Shown here: one piece after another, positions 1-9,078 of the stretch
Layout of the letters: each line of letters opens with the position of its first letter
Position numbering within the stretch: the stretch's first letter is position 1
From: Streptomyces sp. cg36
GTDB lineage: Bacteria > Actinomycetota > Actinomycetes > Streptomycetales > Streptomycetaceae
Assembly (NCBI RefSeq): GCF_041080675.1
Contig: NZ_CP163520.1
Span: 3,596,001-3,660,000, forward strand
Reading direction: 5' to 3'
Length of the DNA: 64,000 bases
Position numbers and translations under genes: made by a program
The notes under the pieces: model-generated
Seen by the model: only the letters and a program-made list of their open reading frames with translations
The model's database searches: none
What the model was told of the DNA's origin: nothing

Positions 1-251
1 GAGGCGGCCGGGTCGTGCGCGGGGGCGCCCAGAGCGGCCAGTACGCCCCGCGCGCTGGGCGCGGGCGCCGGTGCGTGGGGCGCGGGCGCGTGATGTGCGC
101 CACCTGTTGCGGACCGGACGGCGGCCCGGTCGCGCTCGGCCGTACGCTGACCGGAGTCCCAGGGACCGGCCGCCGCCACCGCTCCGGCCGCCACTGCCAG
201 GCCCACGGCGGTCGCACCCGCCATGACCTGCCAAGTCTTGGGTCCCGGCAC
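1..251 (-). CDS. N-terminus of a probable D-alanyl-D-alanine carboxypeptidase (partial)
   Basis: An open reading frame enters from the left edge on the minus strand. The chosen start is GTG at 251, because AAAGGGG lies about 10 nt upstream (262-269); an in-frame GTG at 281 has no comparable site. The visible 83 residues begin with a short polar segment, then a single Ala/Gly/Val-rich hydrophobic stretch (about residues 9-30), as in a signal peptide or membrane anchor, then an Ala/Pro/Arg-rich linker. No catalytic motif lies inside the window. The carboxypeptidase call rests on divergent placement beside pyrophosphatase, an arrangement I recall from other Streptomyces, so function is inference. 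That a secreted or membrane-anchored protein starts here is well supported. Confidence 0.5.
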   Translation of the reverse strand, partial: MPGPKTWQVMAGATAVGLAVAAGAVAAAGPWDSGQRTAERDRAAVRSATGGAHHAPAPHAPAPAPSARGVLAALGAPAHDPAA

Positions 252-436
252 CGAGGACCAGCCCCTTTCGCGATCACACACCTGCGTGAGGGACACTTAA
301 TCACCAGAACTGCGTCTTGCCGCGAACATGGCACTCCGGGTCAGCACCGGCGGCCCGTCCGGCTGAGCGTCCCGGGTCCACCCGGGGGACGCAGCAACCG
401 ACCGTTGCATGTGCTGATCATGGAGGAGAGCCACCC

Positions 437-931
437 GTGGAGTTCGACGTCACCATCGAGATCCCGAAGGGTTCGCGGAACAAGTACGAGGTGGACCACG
501 AGACCGGCCGGATCCGCCTGGACCGTCGCCTCTTCACCTCGACCAGCTACCCGGCGGACTACGGCTTCGTCGAGAACACCCTCGGCGAGGACGGCGACCC
601 GCTGGACGCGCTGGTCATCCTGGACGAGCCGACCTTCCCCGGCTGCCTGATCCGCTGCCGCGCCATCGGCATGTTCCGGATGACCGACGAGGCGGGCGGC
701 GACGACAAGCTGCTCTGCGTCCCGGCCTCGGACCCGCGCGTGGAGCACCTGCGCGACATCCACCACGTCTCCGAGTTCGACCGCCTGGAGATCCAGCACT
801 TCTTCGAGGTCTACAAGGACCTGGAGCCCGGCAAGTCCGTCGAGGGCGCCAACTGGGTCGGCCGCGCCGAGGCCGAGGAAGAGATCAAGGCTTCCTACAA
901 GCGCCTGGAGGCGCAGGGCGGCGCGCACTGA
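437..931 (+). CDS. ppa: inorganic pyrophosphatase
   Basis: Cytoplasmic enzyme that hydrolyses pyrophosphate to two phosphates, pulling biosynthetic reactions forward. The product is 164 residues, the usual size of bacterial family I pyrophosphatases. The signature with metal-binding aspartates, DGDPLDALV, lies at about residues 52-60. The N-terminal KGSRNKYE and the YPADYGF segment are also characteristic of the family. The start is GTG 437, with GGAGGAG at 422-428, 8 nt upstream; the reading frame extends further upstream, but without a ribosome binding site or homologous residues. It is divergent from the carboxypeptidase-like gene, leaving about 185 bp for two promoters. Identification is close to certain. 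Confidence 0.97.
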   Translation: MEFDVTIEIPKGSRNKYEVDHETGRIRLDRRLFTSTSYPADYGFVENTLGEDGDPLDALVILDEPTFPGCLIRCRAIGMFRMTDEAGGDDKLLCVPASDPRVEHLRDIHHVSEFDRLEIQHFFEVYKDLEPGKSVEGANWVGRAEAEEEIKASYKRLEAQGGAH

Positions 932-1061
932 CGCGTCTCTGACCGGTACGACAGCGGGCGGTGCACCTTCCGGGGTGCGCCGCCCGTTGTCGTATCACCC
1001 GATGATCACCCACATACTGGGCACACGCATGCGTACGGAAGGGACCGGAGGGAGGCGAGAG

Positions 1062-2699
1062 GTGGCCGAGCAGCAGGCGCCGGAGGAGCGGAAGCCCTCG
1101 GACGAGGCACACAGCGCCTTCGCGGCTCCCGACGGGGTGGACCACCCCGCGCCGCTGGAGGAGGACGCGCCGACCTCGGAGTTCGCGCTTCCGGCGGGCG
1201 TGCCGGAGCCCGAGCCGATGCACGAGCAGCCCTCCTCGGCCTTCGCGACGCCCAGCACCTACTCGGCCCGCGAGGCGCCGCCCGCCACGATCACCACGGC
1301 CGGTCTGCCGTTGGTCCGCCTCTCCAAGGACGCGCCCTGGCAGGACCGCATGCGCACCATGCTGCGGATGCCGGTCGGCGAGCGGCCGGTGCCGGAGGCG
1401 CCGCTGAAGACGGACGAGTCCGGGCCCGCCGTGCCCCGCGTGCTCGACCTGACCCTGCGCATCGGCGAACTGCTGCTCGCGGGCGGCGAGGGCGCGGAGG
1501 ACGTCGAGGCGGCGATGTTCGCGATCTGCCGCTCGTACGGTCTGGACCGCTGCGAGCCGACGGTGACCTTCACCCTGCTGTCGATCACCCATCAGCCGTC
1601 GCTGGTGGACGACCCCGTCACGGCGAACCGGACGGTGCGCCGCCGGGGCACCGACTACACCCGGCTCGCCGCCGTGCACCGGCTCGTCACGGACATGACC
1701 AGCTCCGACCACGACGTCACCCTCGAAGAGGCGTACCGGCGGCTCGCGGAGATCCGCCGCAACCGCCACCCGTACCCCGGCTGGGTCCTCACCCTCGCGG
1801 CGGGCGTGCTCGCCGGGGCCGCCTCGGTGCTGGTCGGCGGCGGCGTGACGGTGTTCGCGGTGGCCGCGGCCGGGGCGATCCTCGGCGACCGGCTCGCCTG
1901 GCTCTGCGCGGCGCGCGGGCTGCCGGAGTTCTACCAGTTCGTGGTGGCCGCGATGCCGCCGGCCGCGATGGGGGTGGCCCTCAGCCTGCTCGGCTGGGAC
2001 CTGCGGCCCTCGGCGGTCATCACCGGTGGGCTGTTCGCCCTGATCCCCGGACGGGCCCTGGTGGCCGCCGTCCAGGACGGCCTGACCGGCTTCTACATCA
2101 CCGCCTCGGCCCGCCTCCTCGAAGTCACGTACTTCTTCGTGGCGATCGTGATCGGCGTCCTCACCGTGCTGTACGGGGGGCTCCAGGTCGACGCCAAGCT
2201 CAATCCGGAAGCGGCGCTCAGCCCCATCGAACGGCCCGTCGTGCAGACGCTCGCCTCGATGGTGCTGTGCCTGACCTTCGCCGTACTGCTCCAGCAGGAA
2301 CGGTCCACCGTGTGGATCGCCACGGTGAACGGCGGCATCGCCTGGGTGATCTACGCGTCGATCGCGGTCACCGCGAAGGGCTCGCCGATCATGGCCACGG
2401 CGGTGGCGGCGGGGCTCGTCGGCCTCTTCGGCCAGCTCCTCGCGCGCTACCGGAACACCTCCGCGCTGCCGTACGTGACCGCCGCGATCGGGCCCCTGCT
2501 GCCCGGTAGCGCCACCTACTTCGGGGTGCTGGCCATCGCCCAGAACCACCGGGACCAGGGGCTGGCCAACATCGCCAAGGCGGCGGCGCTGGCCATGGCC
2601 ATCGCGATCGGGGTGAACCTCGGCAGCGAGGTGTCCCGGATGTTCCTCAAGGCCCCGGGCTCGGCCCGCAAGGCGGCCAAGCGGACCCGGGGCTTCTGA
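1062..2699 (+). CDS. threonine/serine exporter family membrane protein (ThrE/DUF1212 type)
   Basis: Predicted inner-membrane protein of 545 residues. The first 120 or so residues are acidic and low in complexity. A soluble ThrE-type domain follows (about 120-235), containing GELLLAGGEGAEDVE, which matches the family motif. About ten hydrophobic segments fill the rest, in two groups (DUF1212 and DUF3815-like). Family members such as ThrE of Corynebacterium export threonine and serine; the substrate here is not shown by sequence. The start is taken at GTG 1062, behind GGAGGGAGG (1047-1055). Upstream in-frame ATGs at 975 and 1029 lack ribosome binding sites. It converges on the dedA-like gene, with a strong hairpin between them. 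Confidence 0.85.
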   Translation: MAEQQAPEERKPSDEAHSAFAAPDGVDHPAPLEEDAPTSEFALPAGVPEPEPMHEQPSSAFATPSTYSAREAPPATITTAGLPLVRLSKDAPWQDRMRTMLRMPVGERPVPEAPLKTDESGPAVPRVLDLTLRIGELLLAGGEGAEDVEAAMFAICRSYGLDRCEPTVTFTLLSITHQPSLVDDPVTANRTVRRRGTDYTRLAAVHRLVTDMTSSDHDVTLEEAYRRLAEIRRNRHPYPGWVLTLAAGVLAGAASVLVGGGVTVFAVAAAGAILGDRLAWLCAARGLPEFYQFVVAAMPPAAMGVALSLLGWDLRPSAVITGGLFALIPGRALVAAVQDGLTGFYITASARLLEVTYFFVAIVIGVLTVLYGGLQVDAKLNPEAALSPIERPVVQTLASMVLCLTFAVLLQQERSTVWIATVNGGIAWVIYASIAVTAKGSPIMATAVAAGLVGLFGQLLARYRNTSALPYVTAAIGPLLPGSATYFGVLAIAQNHRDQGLANIAKAAALAMAIAIGVNLGSEVSRMFLKAPGSARKAAKRTRGF

Positions 2700-2725
2700 C
2701 CGGGGCCCGGGGCTTTTGCCGGGGA

Positions 2726-2755
2726 CCCCGGTCCGCTGGGGACGGCGGTCCGGGG
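2726..2755. terminator. hairpin terminator between convergent genes
   Basis: Arms 2726-2736 and 2745-2755 are complementary over 11 bp with one mismatch, around an 8-nt loop. It lies between the ends of the converging exporter and DedA genes, so it can stop transcripts from both sides. There is no T-tract, as is common in high-GC actinobacteria. Confidence 0.55.
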
Positions 2756-2787
2756 CTTGTGCCCGGGGCCGGCGGTTCTGACGGGGT

Positions 2788-3489
2788 TCAGCGCTTCGCG
2801 TGGCGCCTGCGCTGGGGCGGGCGGGGGGCGGAGGCGTCCGGGCCGCCCTGGGCGCCCGGGCCCGCCTTCTTCGCCTTGGAGCGGGCCCGCAGGAACTCGA
2901 TGGCGATCGGCACCACCGAGATCAGCACGATCGCGACCAGCATCAGCTCGATGTTCTTGTGCACGAACTCGACGTTGCCCAGGGCCGCGCCCAGCAGCGT
3001 CACGCCCGCGCCCCACAGGGTGCCGCCGATCACGTTGTACGTGATGAACGAGCGGTAGTTCATCCGGCTCACGCCCGCGATGATCGGCGTGAACGTCCGC
3101 ACGATCGGCACGAAGCGGGCCAGCACCAGCGACTTGGGGCCGTACTTCTCGAAGAACTCGTGGGCCTTCTCCACGTTCTCCTGCTTGAACAGCTTGGAGT
3201 CCGGCCGGTTGAAGAGCGAGGGGCCGACCTTGCGGCCGAAGAGGTAGCCCACCTGGTCGCCGACGACGGCGGCGGCCACCACCAGCAGGCAGACCAGCCA
3301 CAGCGGGGTGTCGATCTTGCCGCTGGTGACCAGCAGACCCGTGGTGAACAGGAGCGAGTCGCCCGGCAGGAAGAACCCGATGAGCAGGCCGGACTCGGCG
3401 AAGACGATCACCAGCAGACCGGCCAGGCCGAAGGACGACAGCAGCTGGTCGGGGTCCAGCCAGCTCGGACCGAGTGCGAGGTTGGTCAC
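2788..3489 (-). CDS. DedA family membrane protein (SNARE-associated/VTT domain)
   Basis: Membrane protein of 233 residues. DedA proteins are polytopic proteins linked to membrane homeostasis and proposed to be lipid transporters or scramblases. Visible family features are ESGLLIGFFLPGDSLL (about 30-45), the GDQVGYLFGRKVG segment (about 80-92), the F/Y-E-K-YG segment, and the motif with paired arginines LARFVPIVRTFTPIIAG (about 125-141). The C-terminus is hydrophobic and then very basic. The start GTG at 3489 is preceded by AGGAG about 10 nt upstream. Its promoter must lie in the 168 bp shared with the divergent ybjQ-like gene. Confidence 0.92.
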   Translation of the reverse strand: MTNLALGPSWLDPDQLLSSFGLAGLLVIVFAESGLLIGFFLPGDSLLFTTGLLVTSGKIDTPLWLVCLLVVAAAVVGDQVGYLFGRKVGPSLFNRPDSKLFKQENVEKAHEFFEKYGPKSLVLARFVPIVRTFTPIIAGVSRMNYRSFITYNVIGGTLWGAGVTLLGAALGNVEFVHKNIELMLVAIVLISVVPIAIEFLRARSKAKKAGPGAQGGPDASAPRPPQRRRHAKR

Positions 3490-3536
3490 GGGTTCCGGGC
3501 TCCTGGGTGAGGGGGAGGGCGGGGCGGGTAAGCAGC

Positions 3537-3563
3537 GCGTTGACGGGCCAAAGTTATCAACGC
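3537..3563. promoter_or_regulatory. inverted repeat in the dedA/ybjQ divergent promoter region
   Basis: GCGTTGA (3537-3543) and TCAACGC (3557-3563) form a 7-bp perfect inverted repeat separated by 13 bp. It lies in the only non-coding stretch that can hold the promoters of the divergent dedA-like and ybjQ-like genes. This may be an operator; no regulator is evident. Confidence 0.3.
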
Positions 3564-3657
3564 GTTCGGATCGATCCAGGTTCCAGTGGGCTCCTGCGGA
3601 TGCGCTGTGCTCGGACCGGTACAAAGCTGTGTCCAGGAACTCCAGGAGGTAGGCACG

Positions 3658-4023
3658 ATGGGCATCGAGGATTTCGGCGGCGGTCAGGGCGCCCAGTCCG
3701 ACGTACTGGTGGTCACCACCAACGACGTACCCGGCTATCAGGTCCAGCAGGTCATCGGTGAGGTCTTCGGCCTGACCGTGCGCTCCCGCCACCTCGGCAG
3801 CCAGATCGGCGCGGGCCTGAAGTCCATGATCGGCGGCGAGCTCAAGGGCCTGACCAAGACCCTCGTGCAGACCCGCAACCAGGCCATGGAGCGCCTGGTG
3901 GAACAGGCACGCGCGCGTGGGGCGAACGCCGTCCTCATGATGCGCTTCGACGTCACCGAGGCTGCCGACGTCGGCACGGAGGTCTGCGCGTACGGCACGG
4001 CCGTCGTGCTCACCAAGCTCTGA
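3658..4023 (+). CDS. YbjQ family (UPF0145) protein
   Basis: Small cytoplasmic protein of 121 residues in the YbjQ/UPF0145 family. These form pentamers and are called heavy-metal-binding domain proteins, though their role is unsettled. Family signatures visible are VVTTNDVPGYQVQQVIGEVFG near the N-terminus, a central GGELKGLTKTL and the C-terminal GANAVLMMRFD. The start ATG 3658 has AGGAGG at 3644-3649. The glutamate decarboxylase gene follows after 20 bp on the same strand, so the two are probably cotranscribed. Confidence 0.9.
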   Translation: MGIEDFGGGQGAQSDVLVVTTNDVPGYQVQQVIGEVFGLTVRSRHLGSQIGAGLKSMIGGELKGLTKTLVQTRNQAMERLVEQARARGANAVLMMRFDVTEAADVGTEVCAYGTAVVLTKL

Positions 4024-4043
4024 CGGAGGAGAACGGGCACGCC

Positions 4044-5474
4044 ATGGCACTGCACCGAGGCAGCGGCGACGAGGAGCGGGAGTACGAGAAGGAGTACGGG
4101 CGGCTCGCCCTGAACCCCTTCTTCGGCGAGGCCGACCCGGTCGGCTCCATGACGTCCGCGCCGCCCCGGCACCGGCTGCCGGACCGGCCGCTGGCCCCCG
4201 CCACGGCGTACCAGCTCGTCCACGACGAACTCATGCTGGACGGCAACTCCCGGCTGAACCTGGCCACCTTCGTCACCACCTGGATGGAGCCGCAGGCCGG
4301 GGTGCTGATGGCGGAGTGCCGCGACAAGAACATGATCGACAAGGACGAGTACCCGCGCACCGCCGAGCTGGAACGGCGGTGCGTGGCGATGCTCGCCGAC
4401 CTCTGGCACGTCCCGGACCCGGCGGGCGCGGTGGGCTGCTCGACCACCGGGTCGAGCGAGGCGTGCATGCTGGCCGGGATGGCGCTGAAGCGGCGCTGGG
4501 CCAAGCGGAACGCGGACCGCTACCCCGGCCGCGACGCGGTGCCCAACCTGGTGATGGGCGTGAACGTCCAGGTCTGCTGGGAGAAGTTCTGCACCTTCTG
4601 GGAGGTCGAGGCCCGCCAGGTGCCGATGGAGGGCGACCGCTACCACCTCGACCCGCGGGCCGCCGCCGAACTCTGCGACGAGAACACGATCGGCGTGGTC
4701 GGGGTGCTCGGCTCGACCTTCGACGGATCGTACGAGCCGATCGGGGAACTCTGCGCGGCGCTCGACGCGTTGCAGGAGCGTACGGGTCTGGACGTGCCGG
4801 TGCATGTGGACGGGGCGTCCGGGGCGATGGTGGCGCCCTTCCTCGACGAGGACCTGGTGTGGGACTTCCGGCTGCCCCGGGTGTCCTCGATCAACACGTC
4901 CGGTCACAAGTACGGGCTGGTGTACCCCGGGGTGGGCTGGGCCCTGTGGCGCTCGGCGGCCGAGCTGCCCGAGGAACTGGTCTTCCGGGTGAACTACCTG
5001 GGCGGCGACATGCCCACGTTCGCGCTGAACTTCTCGCGGCCGGGGGCGCAGGTGGTGGCCCAGTACTACACGTTCCTGCGGCTGGGGAGGGAGGGGTTCC
5101 GGGCGGTCCAGCAGACCACGCGCGACGTGGCGCGGGCGCTGGCCGAGCGGATCCAGGCGATCGGCGACTTCGAACTGCTCACGCGCGGCGACCAGTTGCC
5201 GGTGTTCGCGTTCACGACGGCGCCGGAGATCAGCCGGTTCGACGTGTTCGACGTGTCGCGGCGGCTGCGGGAGCGGGGGTGGCTGGTGCCCGCGTACACC
5301 TTCCCGCCCCACCGGGAGGACCTGTCCGTGCTGCGGGTGGTGTGCCGCAACGGGTTCTCGGCGGACCTGGCGGCGATGCTGGTGGAGGACCTGGAGCGGG
5401 TGCTGCCCGAGCTGCGGCGCCAGGACGCGCCGCTCGGGCGGGACACGTCGGTGGCCACGGCGTTCCACCACTGA
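4044..5474 (+). CDS. gadB: glutamate decarboxylase
   Basis: PLP-dependent enzyme that converts glutamate to 4-aminobutyrate and CO2, consuming a proton. It is 476 residues, close to the 460-470 usual for GadA/GadB. The PLP-binding lysine is K289 in SINTSGHKYG, and the substrate-site FVTTWMEPQA segment lies near residue 75. The start ATG 4044 has GGAGGAG at 4025-4031, overlapping the end of the ybjQ-like gene, which suggests an operon. No glutamate/GABA antiporter is adjacent, so a complete acid-resistance pair is not shown here. Confidence 0.95.
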   Translation: MALHRGSGDEEREYEKEYGRLALNPFFGEADPVGSMTSAPPRHRLPDRPLAPATAYQLVHDELMLDGNSRLNLATFVTTWMEPQAGVLMAECRDKNMIDKDEYPRTAELERRCVAMLADLWHVPDPAGAVGCSTTGSSEACMLAGMALKRRWAKRNADRYPGRDAVPNLVMGVNVQVCWEKFCTFWEVEARQVPMEGDRYHLDPRAAAELCDENTIGVVGVLGSTFDGSYEPIGELCAALDALQERTGLDVPVHVDGASGAMVAPFLDEDLVWDFRLPRVSSINTSGHKYGLVYPGVGWALWRSAAELPEELVFRVNYLGGDMPTFALNFSRPGAQVVAQYYTFLRLGREGFRAVQQTTRDVARALAERIQAIGDFELLTRGDQLPVFAFTTAPEISRFDVFDVSRRLRERGWLVPAYTFPPHREDLSVLRVVCRNGFSADLAAMLVEDLERVLPELRRQDAPLGRDTSVATAFHH

Positions 5475-5523
5475 GGCCGGGCGGGGCCGCGCCTGCGGGG
5501 CGAGGGGTGCGGGGTTGCGGGGT

Positions 5524-5537
5524 GCGCCTTCGGGCGC
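5524..5537. terminator. short UUCG-tetraloop hairpin between convergent genes
   Basis: GCGCC-TTCG-GGCGC forms a stable tetraloop hairpin in the 124-bp gap between the converging gad and padR-like genes. Just after it, a 17-bp unit (CCGGTCTCCGTCCGCTC type) is directly repeated at about 5565-5598. Confidence 0.4.
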
Positions 5538-5598
5538 GGGGTGCGGCCGGTCGCCCGCTCTCCCCCGGTCTCCGTCCGCTCCGGTCTCCGTCCGCTCC

Positions 5599-6183
5599 CT
5601 ACAGGACGCCCACGAAGGGCTCCCCCTCGTTCGCGAACGTGTAGGCGCCCTTCTCGATGCGGGCGATCAGACCGCGGGTCCACTCCGCCTCCGCGTCCGC
5701 CGAGTGCACCCACATGTTCATGATCTCGCCGATGTGGCCGAGGGACTCCGGGCCCTCCGCGGGCACGTAGTACTCGGTGACCGAGGTCCGCCAGCGGGCC
5801 AGTTTGTCCAGCCGCTCGCCCAGCAGCGCCACCACCTCGGCGCGCGGCAGGTCGACCATGAAGCCGATGGCCGCCGAGAGCATGTCCATCTTCTGGTCGT
5901 ACGAGGTCAGCGCCGCGCGCAGCAGCTTCAGATACTCCTCGCGGCCCGCGTCCGTCAGCTCGTACTCGGTGCGCGGCGGTCCGCCCGCGGTGCTCGGCGC
6001 GATCTCGTGGGCGTGCAGCACGCCCTCCTTCGCCATCTGCTTCAGGGCGTGGTAGATCGAGCCCGGTTTGGCGTTGGACCACTCGTGCGCACCCCAGTAC
6101 TCCAGGTCGTTGCGGACCTGGTAGCCGTGCGCCCGGCCGTGCTGGCGGATCGCGCCGAGGACGAGGAGTCGGATGGCTGACAC
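5599..6183 (-). CDS. PadR family transcriptional regulator
   Basis: DNA-binding regulator of 194 residues. The N-terminal winged helix carries the PadR pattern: LLVLGAIRQHGRAHGYQVRNDLE, a helix ending NAKPGSIYHALKQMAKEGVL, and TEYELTDAGREEYLKLL. The C-terminal half is the Vir-like dimerisation region of subfamily 1. The start GTG 6183 places conserved residues at the N-terminus; no clear ribosome binding site precedes it, so translation may be leaderless. It lies downstream of the aldehyde dehydrogenase gene on the same strand. PadR proteins often control phenolic-acid or efflux genes, so control of that neighbour is plausible but not shown. Confidence 0.88.
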   Translation of the reverse strand: MSAIRLLVLGAIRQHGRAHGYQVRNDLEYWGAHEWSNAKPGSIYHALKQMAKEGVLHAHEIAPSTAGGPPRTEYELTDAGREEYLKLLRAALTSYDQKMDMLSAAIGFMVDLPRAEVVALLGERLDKLARWRTSVTEYYVPAEGPESLGHIGEIMNMWVHSADAEAEWTRGLIARIEKGAYTFANEGEPFVGVL

Positions 6184-6323
6184 GGCATCCAGGTTAGGGC
6201 CCTGACCTCGGCCCTCCCGCACACGGTCCGCCACCCGCGCCCCCTCGCGCGCCGCCGTCCCCCTCACCCCCGCTCAGGGCTCCCCAGCACTGCTCAGAGC
6301 TCCTCAGCGCCCCCCAGAGCTCC

Positions 6324-7781
6324 TCAGAAGGGGAACTGGCTCCGCCCGTGCTGGACCGAGACCCACTTCTGCGTGGTGAACGCCTCCACCGTCGAGTCGC
6401 CGTTGAGCCGGCCGAGCCCCGAGTACTTCTCGCCGCCGAACGACACCAGCGGCTCGTCCTGGATGGTGGAGTCATTGACGTGGATCATCCCGGTGACGAT
6501 CCGCTTGGCGAACCGCACGCCCCGCTCGACATTGGCGGTGTGGACGGCGCCGCTCAGCCCGTACGGACTGTCGTTGGCCAGCCGGACCGCCTCCTCCTCG
6601 CCGTCGAAGGTGAGCAGCAGCACCACCGGGCCGAAGATCTCCTGGCGCAGCAGCGGGGAGTCCTCGGGCAGCCCGGCGAGGATGGTCGGCTCGACGAGGT
6701 TGCCCCGGGTGCGGCCCCGCACCAGCGCGGTGGCGCCCTCGGCGAGGGCCTGGTCGACCAGGGTGGTCAGCGCGTCCGCCTGGAAGTGGTTGATCACCGG
6801 GCCGATGTCGGTGGCCGGGTCGGCGGGGTCGCCGGTCTTCAGCGCCGTCACCCGCGCGATGAACTTCTCGGTGAACTCGCGCTCGATGCTCTTGTCCACC
6901 AGCACCCGGTTGGCGGCCATACAGACCTGCCCCTGGTAGACGAACCGGCTGAAAACAGCCGCCTCGACCGCGTAGTCGACGTCCGCGTCCTCCAGCACGA
7001 CCAGGGCGCTGTTGCCGCTCAGCTCCAGGATGGCCCGCTTGAAGTGGCTGCCCGCGACGGCGGCCACATGGCGGCCGGTGCGGTCGGAGCCCGCGAACGA
7101 GATCACCTTGGGCACCGGGTGCTCTATGAGCGCGTCGCCTATCTCGGCGATGTCCGTGACCAGCACGTTCAGCAGCCCGGCGGGCAGGCCCGCGTCCTCG
7201 AAGACCTTGGCGATCAGACCGCCGCCGACCACCGGCGCGTTCTGATTCGGCTTTATCACGACGGCGTTGCCGAGCGCGAGGGCCGGGGCGACCGACTTCA
7301 TCGTCACCAGGAAGGGGAAGTTGAAGGGGCTGATCACCCCGACGACGCCGACCGGCAGCCGGTAGACGCGGTTCTCCTTGCCGTCCACCGGCGAGGGCAG
7401 GATGCGGCCCTCCGGGCGGATCGCGAGCTGGATCGCCTCGCGCAGGAACTCCTTGGCGAGGTGGACCTCGTAGCCGGCCTTGAGCCGGGTGCCGCCGAGT
7501 TCGGTGACGATCGCCTCGATGATCTCCGGCTCGCGCTCCTCGGTGATCCGCAGGGCGCGCTCGAAGACCAGCCGCCGGGCATAGGGGTTGGTCTCGCCCC
7601 AGCCGACCTGGGCGCGCTCGGCCGCGCGGTACGCCTGGTCGACCTCGTCCACCGTGGCGACCGTGATGGCGGCGAGCTTCTCCCCGTTGTACGGATCGAA
7701 GTCGATGATGTCCCACGAACCACTGCCGGTGCGCCACTCACCGTCGATGTACTGGTGGGCCAGGTCGGTGAAGAAGGACAT
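6324..7781 (-). CDS. aldehyde dehydrogenase (benzaldehyde/vanillin dehydrogenase type)
   Basis: NAD(P)-dependent enzyme of 485 residues that oxidises aldehydes to acids. The Rossmann region carries SPFNFPF and KPNQNAPV. The glycine motif is SFAGSDRTGR, the active-site glutamate motif is LELSGNSALVV, and the catalytic cysteine is in the context GQVCMAANR. The family C-terminal FGGEKYSGLGRLNG is present. Similarity is strongest by eye to vanillin or benzaldehyde dehydrogenases; the natural substrate is not determined. The start ATG 7781 follows an AAGGGA site; an in-frame GTG further upstream is less likely. The PadR-like gene follows 140 bp downstream. Confidence 0.93.
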   Translation of the reverse strand: MSFFTDLAHQYIDGEWRTGSGSWDIIDFDPYNGEKLAAITVATVDEVDQAYRAAERAQVGWGETNPYARRLVFERALRITEEREPEIIEAIVTELGGTRLKAGYEVHLAKEFLREAIQLAIRPEGRILPSPVDGKENRVYRLPVGVVGVISPFNFPFLVTMKSVAPALALGNAVVIKPNQNAPVVGGGLIAKVFEDAGLPAGLLNVLVTDIAEIGDALIEHPVPKVISFAGSDRTGRHVAAVAGSHFKRAILELSGNSALVVLEDADVDYAVEAAVFSRFVYQGQVCMAANRVLVDKSIEREFTEKFIARVTALKTGDPADPATDIGPVINHFQADALTTLVDQALAEGATALVRGRTRGNLVEPTILAGLPEDSPLLRQEIFGPVVLLLTFDGEEEAVRLANDSPYGLSGAVHTANVERGVRFAKRIVTGMIHVNDSTIQDEPLVSFGGEKYSGLGRLNGDSTVEAFTTQKWVSVQHGRSQFPF

Positions 7782-7882
7782 GCCATCCCTTACTGCTGCC
7801 ACTGCGCCGCCACCGTGTCCGTCGCGAACGGGTACTTCGTCGCGTCCACTGTGTCCCCCGCTTCCGCTGCACCATCCTGATG

Positions 7883-7906
7883 TGACGTCATCGTACTGAC
7901 GTATCA
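7883..7906. promoter_or_regulatory. TGACGT repeats upstream of the aldehyde dehydrogenase gene
   Basis: TGACGTCA (7883-7890, self-complementary) and TGACGTATCA (7897-7906) lie about 100 bp upstream of the aldehyde dehydrogenase start, overlapping the stop codon of the XRE gene. The repeated half-site suggests an operator; the cognate regulator is unknown. Confidence 0.3.
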
Positions 7907-8767
7907 GATGAGTTGGAGCAGTCCGCGGAGAAGATCGCGGCTCTCCTCCGGTCCCGGACTGTCCTTCTGGAGCCGTTCCATCGCCCTTTCGTACTGGGCG
8001 ACCTCCTCCGGCTTGTCGAGATAGAGCGAGCTGGTGAGCTGCTCCAGATAGACGATGTCGGAGAGGTCGGACTCCGGGAACCGCAGCAGGGTGAAGGCAC
8101 CGCTCTCGCCCGCGTGGCCGCCGAAGCTGAACGGCATCACCTGGAGCGTCACGTTCGGCTGCTCGGACACGTCGATGAGGTGCCGCAACTGCCCGCGCAT
8201 CACGTCCCGTTCGCCGTACGGGCGGCGCAGCGCCGCCTCGTCCAGGACGGCGTGGAAGCGGGGAGCGCGCTCGGAGACCAGGGCCTTCTGGCGCTCCAGG
8301 CGCAGGGCCACCCGGCGCTCTATCTCGGCGTTCGACCCGTTGGGCATGCCGCGCTTGACCACCGCGTGCGCGTACGCCTCGGTCTGCAACAGGCCGTGCA
8401 CGAACTGGACTTCATAGATGCGGATGAGCGAGGCCGCGCCCTCCAGACCGATGTACGTCTGGAACCAGCCCGGCAGCACGTCCCCGTAACTGTGCCACCA
8501 GCCGGCGATGTTGGCCTCTTTCGCCAGCCCCAGGAGCGACGCGCGCTCGGCGTCGTCGGTGACCCCGTAGAGCGTCAGCAGGTCTTCGACATCCCTTGCC
8601 TTGAAGCTCACCCGCCCCAACTCCATACGACTGATCTTCGACTCGGACGCCCTGATCGAATACCCGGCGGCCTCACGGGTGATGCCCCGGGACTCGCGCA
8701 GGCGCCTGAGCTGTGATCCCAGCAGAATGCGCCGGACCACCGACCCGCTCGACTCTCCTGCGGTCAC
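7904..8767 (-). CDS. XRE-family regulator with DUF5753 domain (WhiJ-like)
   Basis: DNA-binding protein of 287 residues. The N-terminal helix-turn-helix (about 15-75) contains QLRRLRESRGITREAAGYSI and SESKISRMELGR. The C-terminal DUF5753 domain begins near YEVQFVHGLLQTEAYAHAVV. This architecture is that of WhiJ and its many Streptomyces paralogues, which usually neighbour a DUF397 protein and a small ATPase, as here. The start is GTG 8767 behind GGGGAGGGA; a TTG six codons upstream would leave the site inside the gene. In such clusters the regulator is thought to repress development or antibiotic genes, with DUF397 modulating it. The exact regulon is unknown. Confidence 0.9.
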   Translation of the reverse strand: MTAGESSGSVVRRILLGSQLRRLRESRGITREAAGYSIRASESKISRMELGRVSFKARDVEDLLTLYGVTDDAERASLLGLAKEANIAGWWHSYGDVLPGWFQTYIGLEGAASLIRIYEVQFVHGLLQTEAYAHAVVKRGMPNGSNAEIERRVALRLERQKALVSERAPRFHAVLDEAALRRPYGERDVMRGQLRHLIDVSEQPNVTLQVMPFSFGGHAGESGAFTLLRFPESDLSDIVYLEQLTSSLYLDKPEEVAQYERAMERLQKDSPGPEESRDLLRGLLQLI

Positions 8768-8918
8768 TTCGCTGTCCCTCCCCAACCGACGGTGCTCGGC
8801 AGTCTGCCACCAAAACGCTTCACCCCGTACTCAATCGATTACGGAAATGGTCAAGCTACGAAATCGGCCTCGGGAAGAAATGAGCAAGAATCACCACGGG
8901 TTTGGACAGGTCTGGCAC

Positions 8919-8930
8919 GTGCACGTGCAT
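8919..8930. promoter_or_regulatory. palindromic element shared with the DUF397 promoter
   Basis: GTGCACGTGCAT contains the perfect palindrome TGCACGTGCA. Its exact reverse complement occurs at 10089-10100 upstream of the DUF397 gene. The site sits between the divergent XRE and ATPase genes, about 150 bp from each start. Confidence 0.5.
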
Positions 8931-9078
8931 CTGCCCTTGCATCGGGAGCGGGCATTCGGAACCATGGTCCCCGCGCACCTGCGTGCTCGTCTTGTGTCCT
9001 GCTGTGTCCTGCGTTCTGTTCTGCTGCACGCCACGTTCACCTGTACCGCCACGGCCGCGAATCCCGGGAGTGCCTCGC

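Noticed and set aside
885..2549. Long minus-strand open frame opposite the ThrE-like exporter
   Set aside because: It is a codon-bias shadow: Arg/Gly/His-rich with no domain, antisense to a clearly coding gene.
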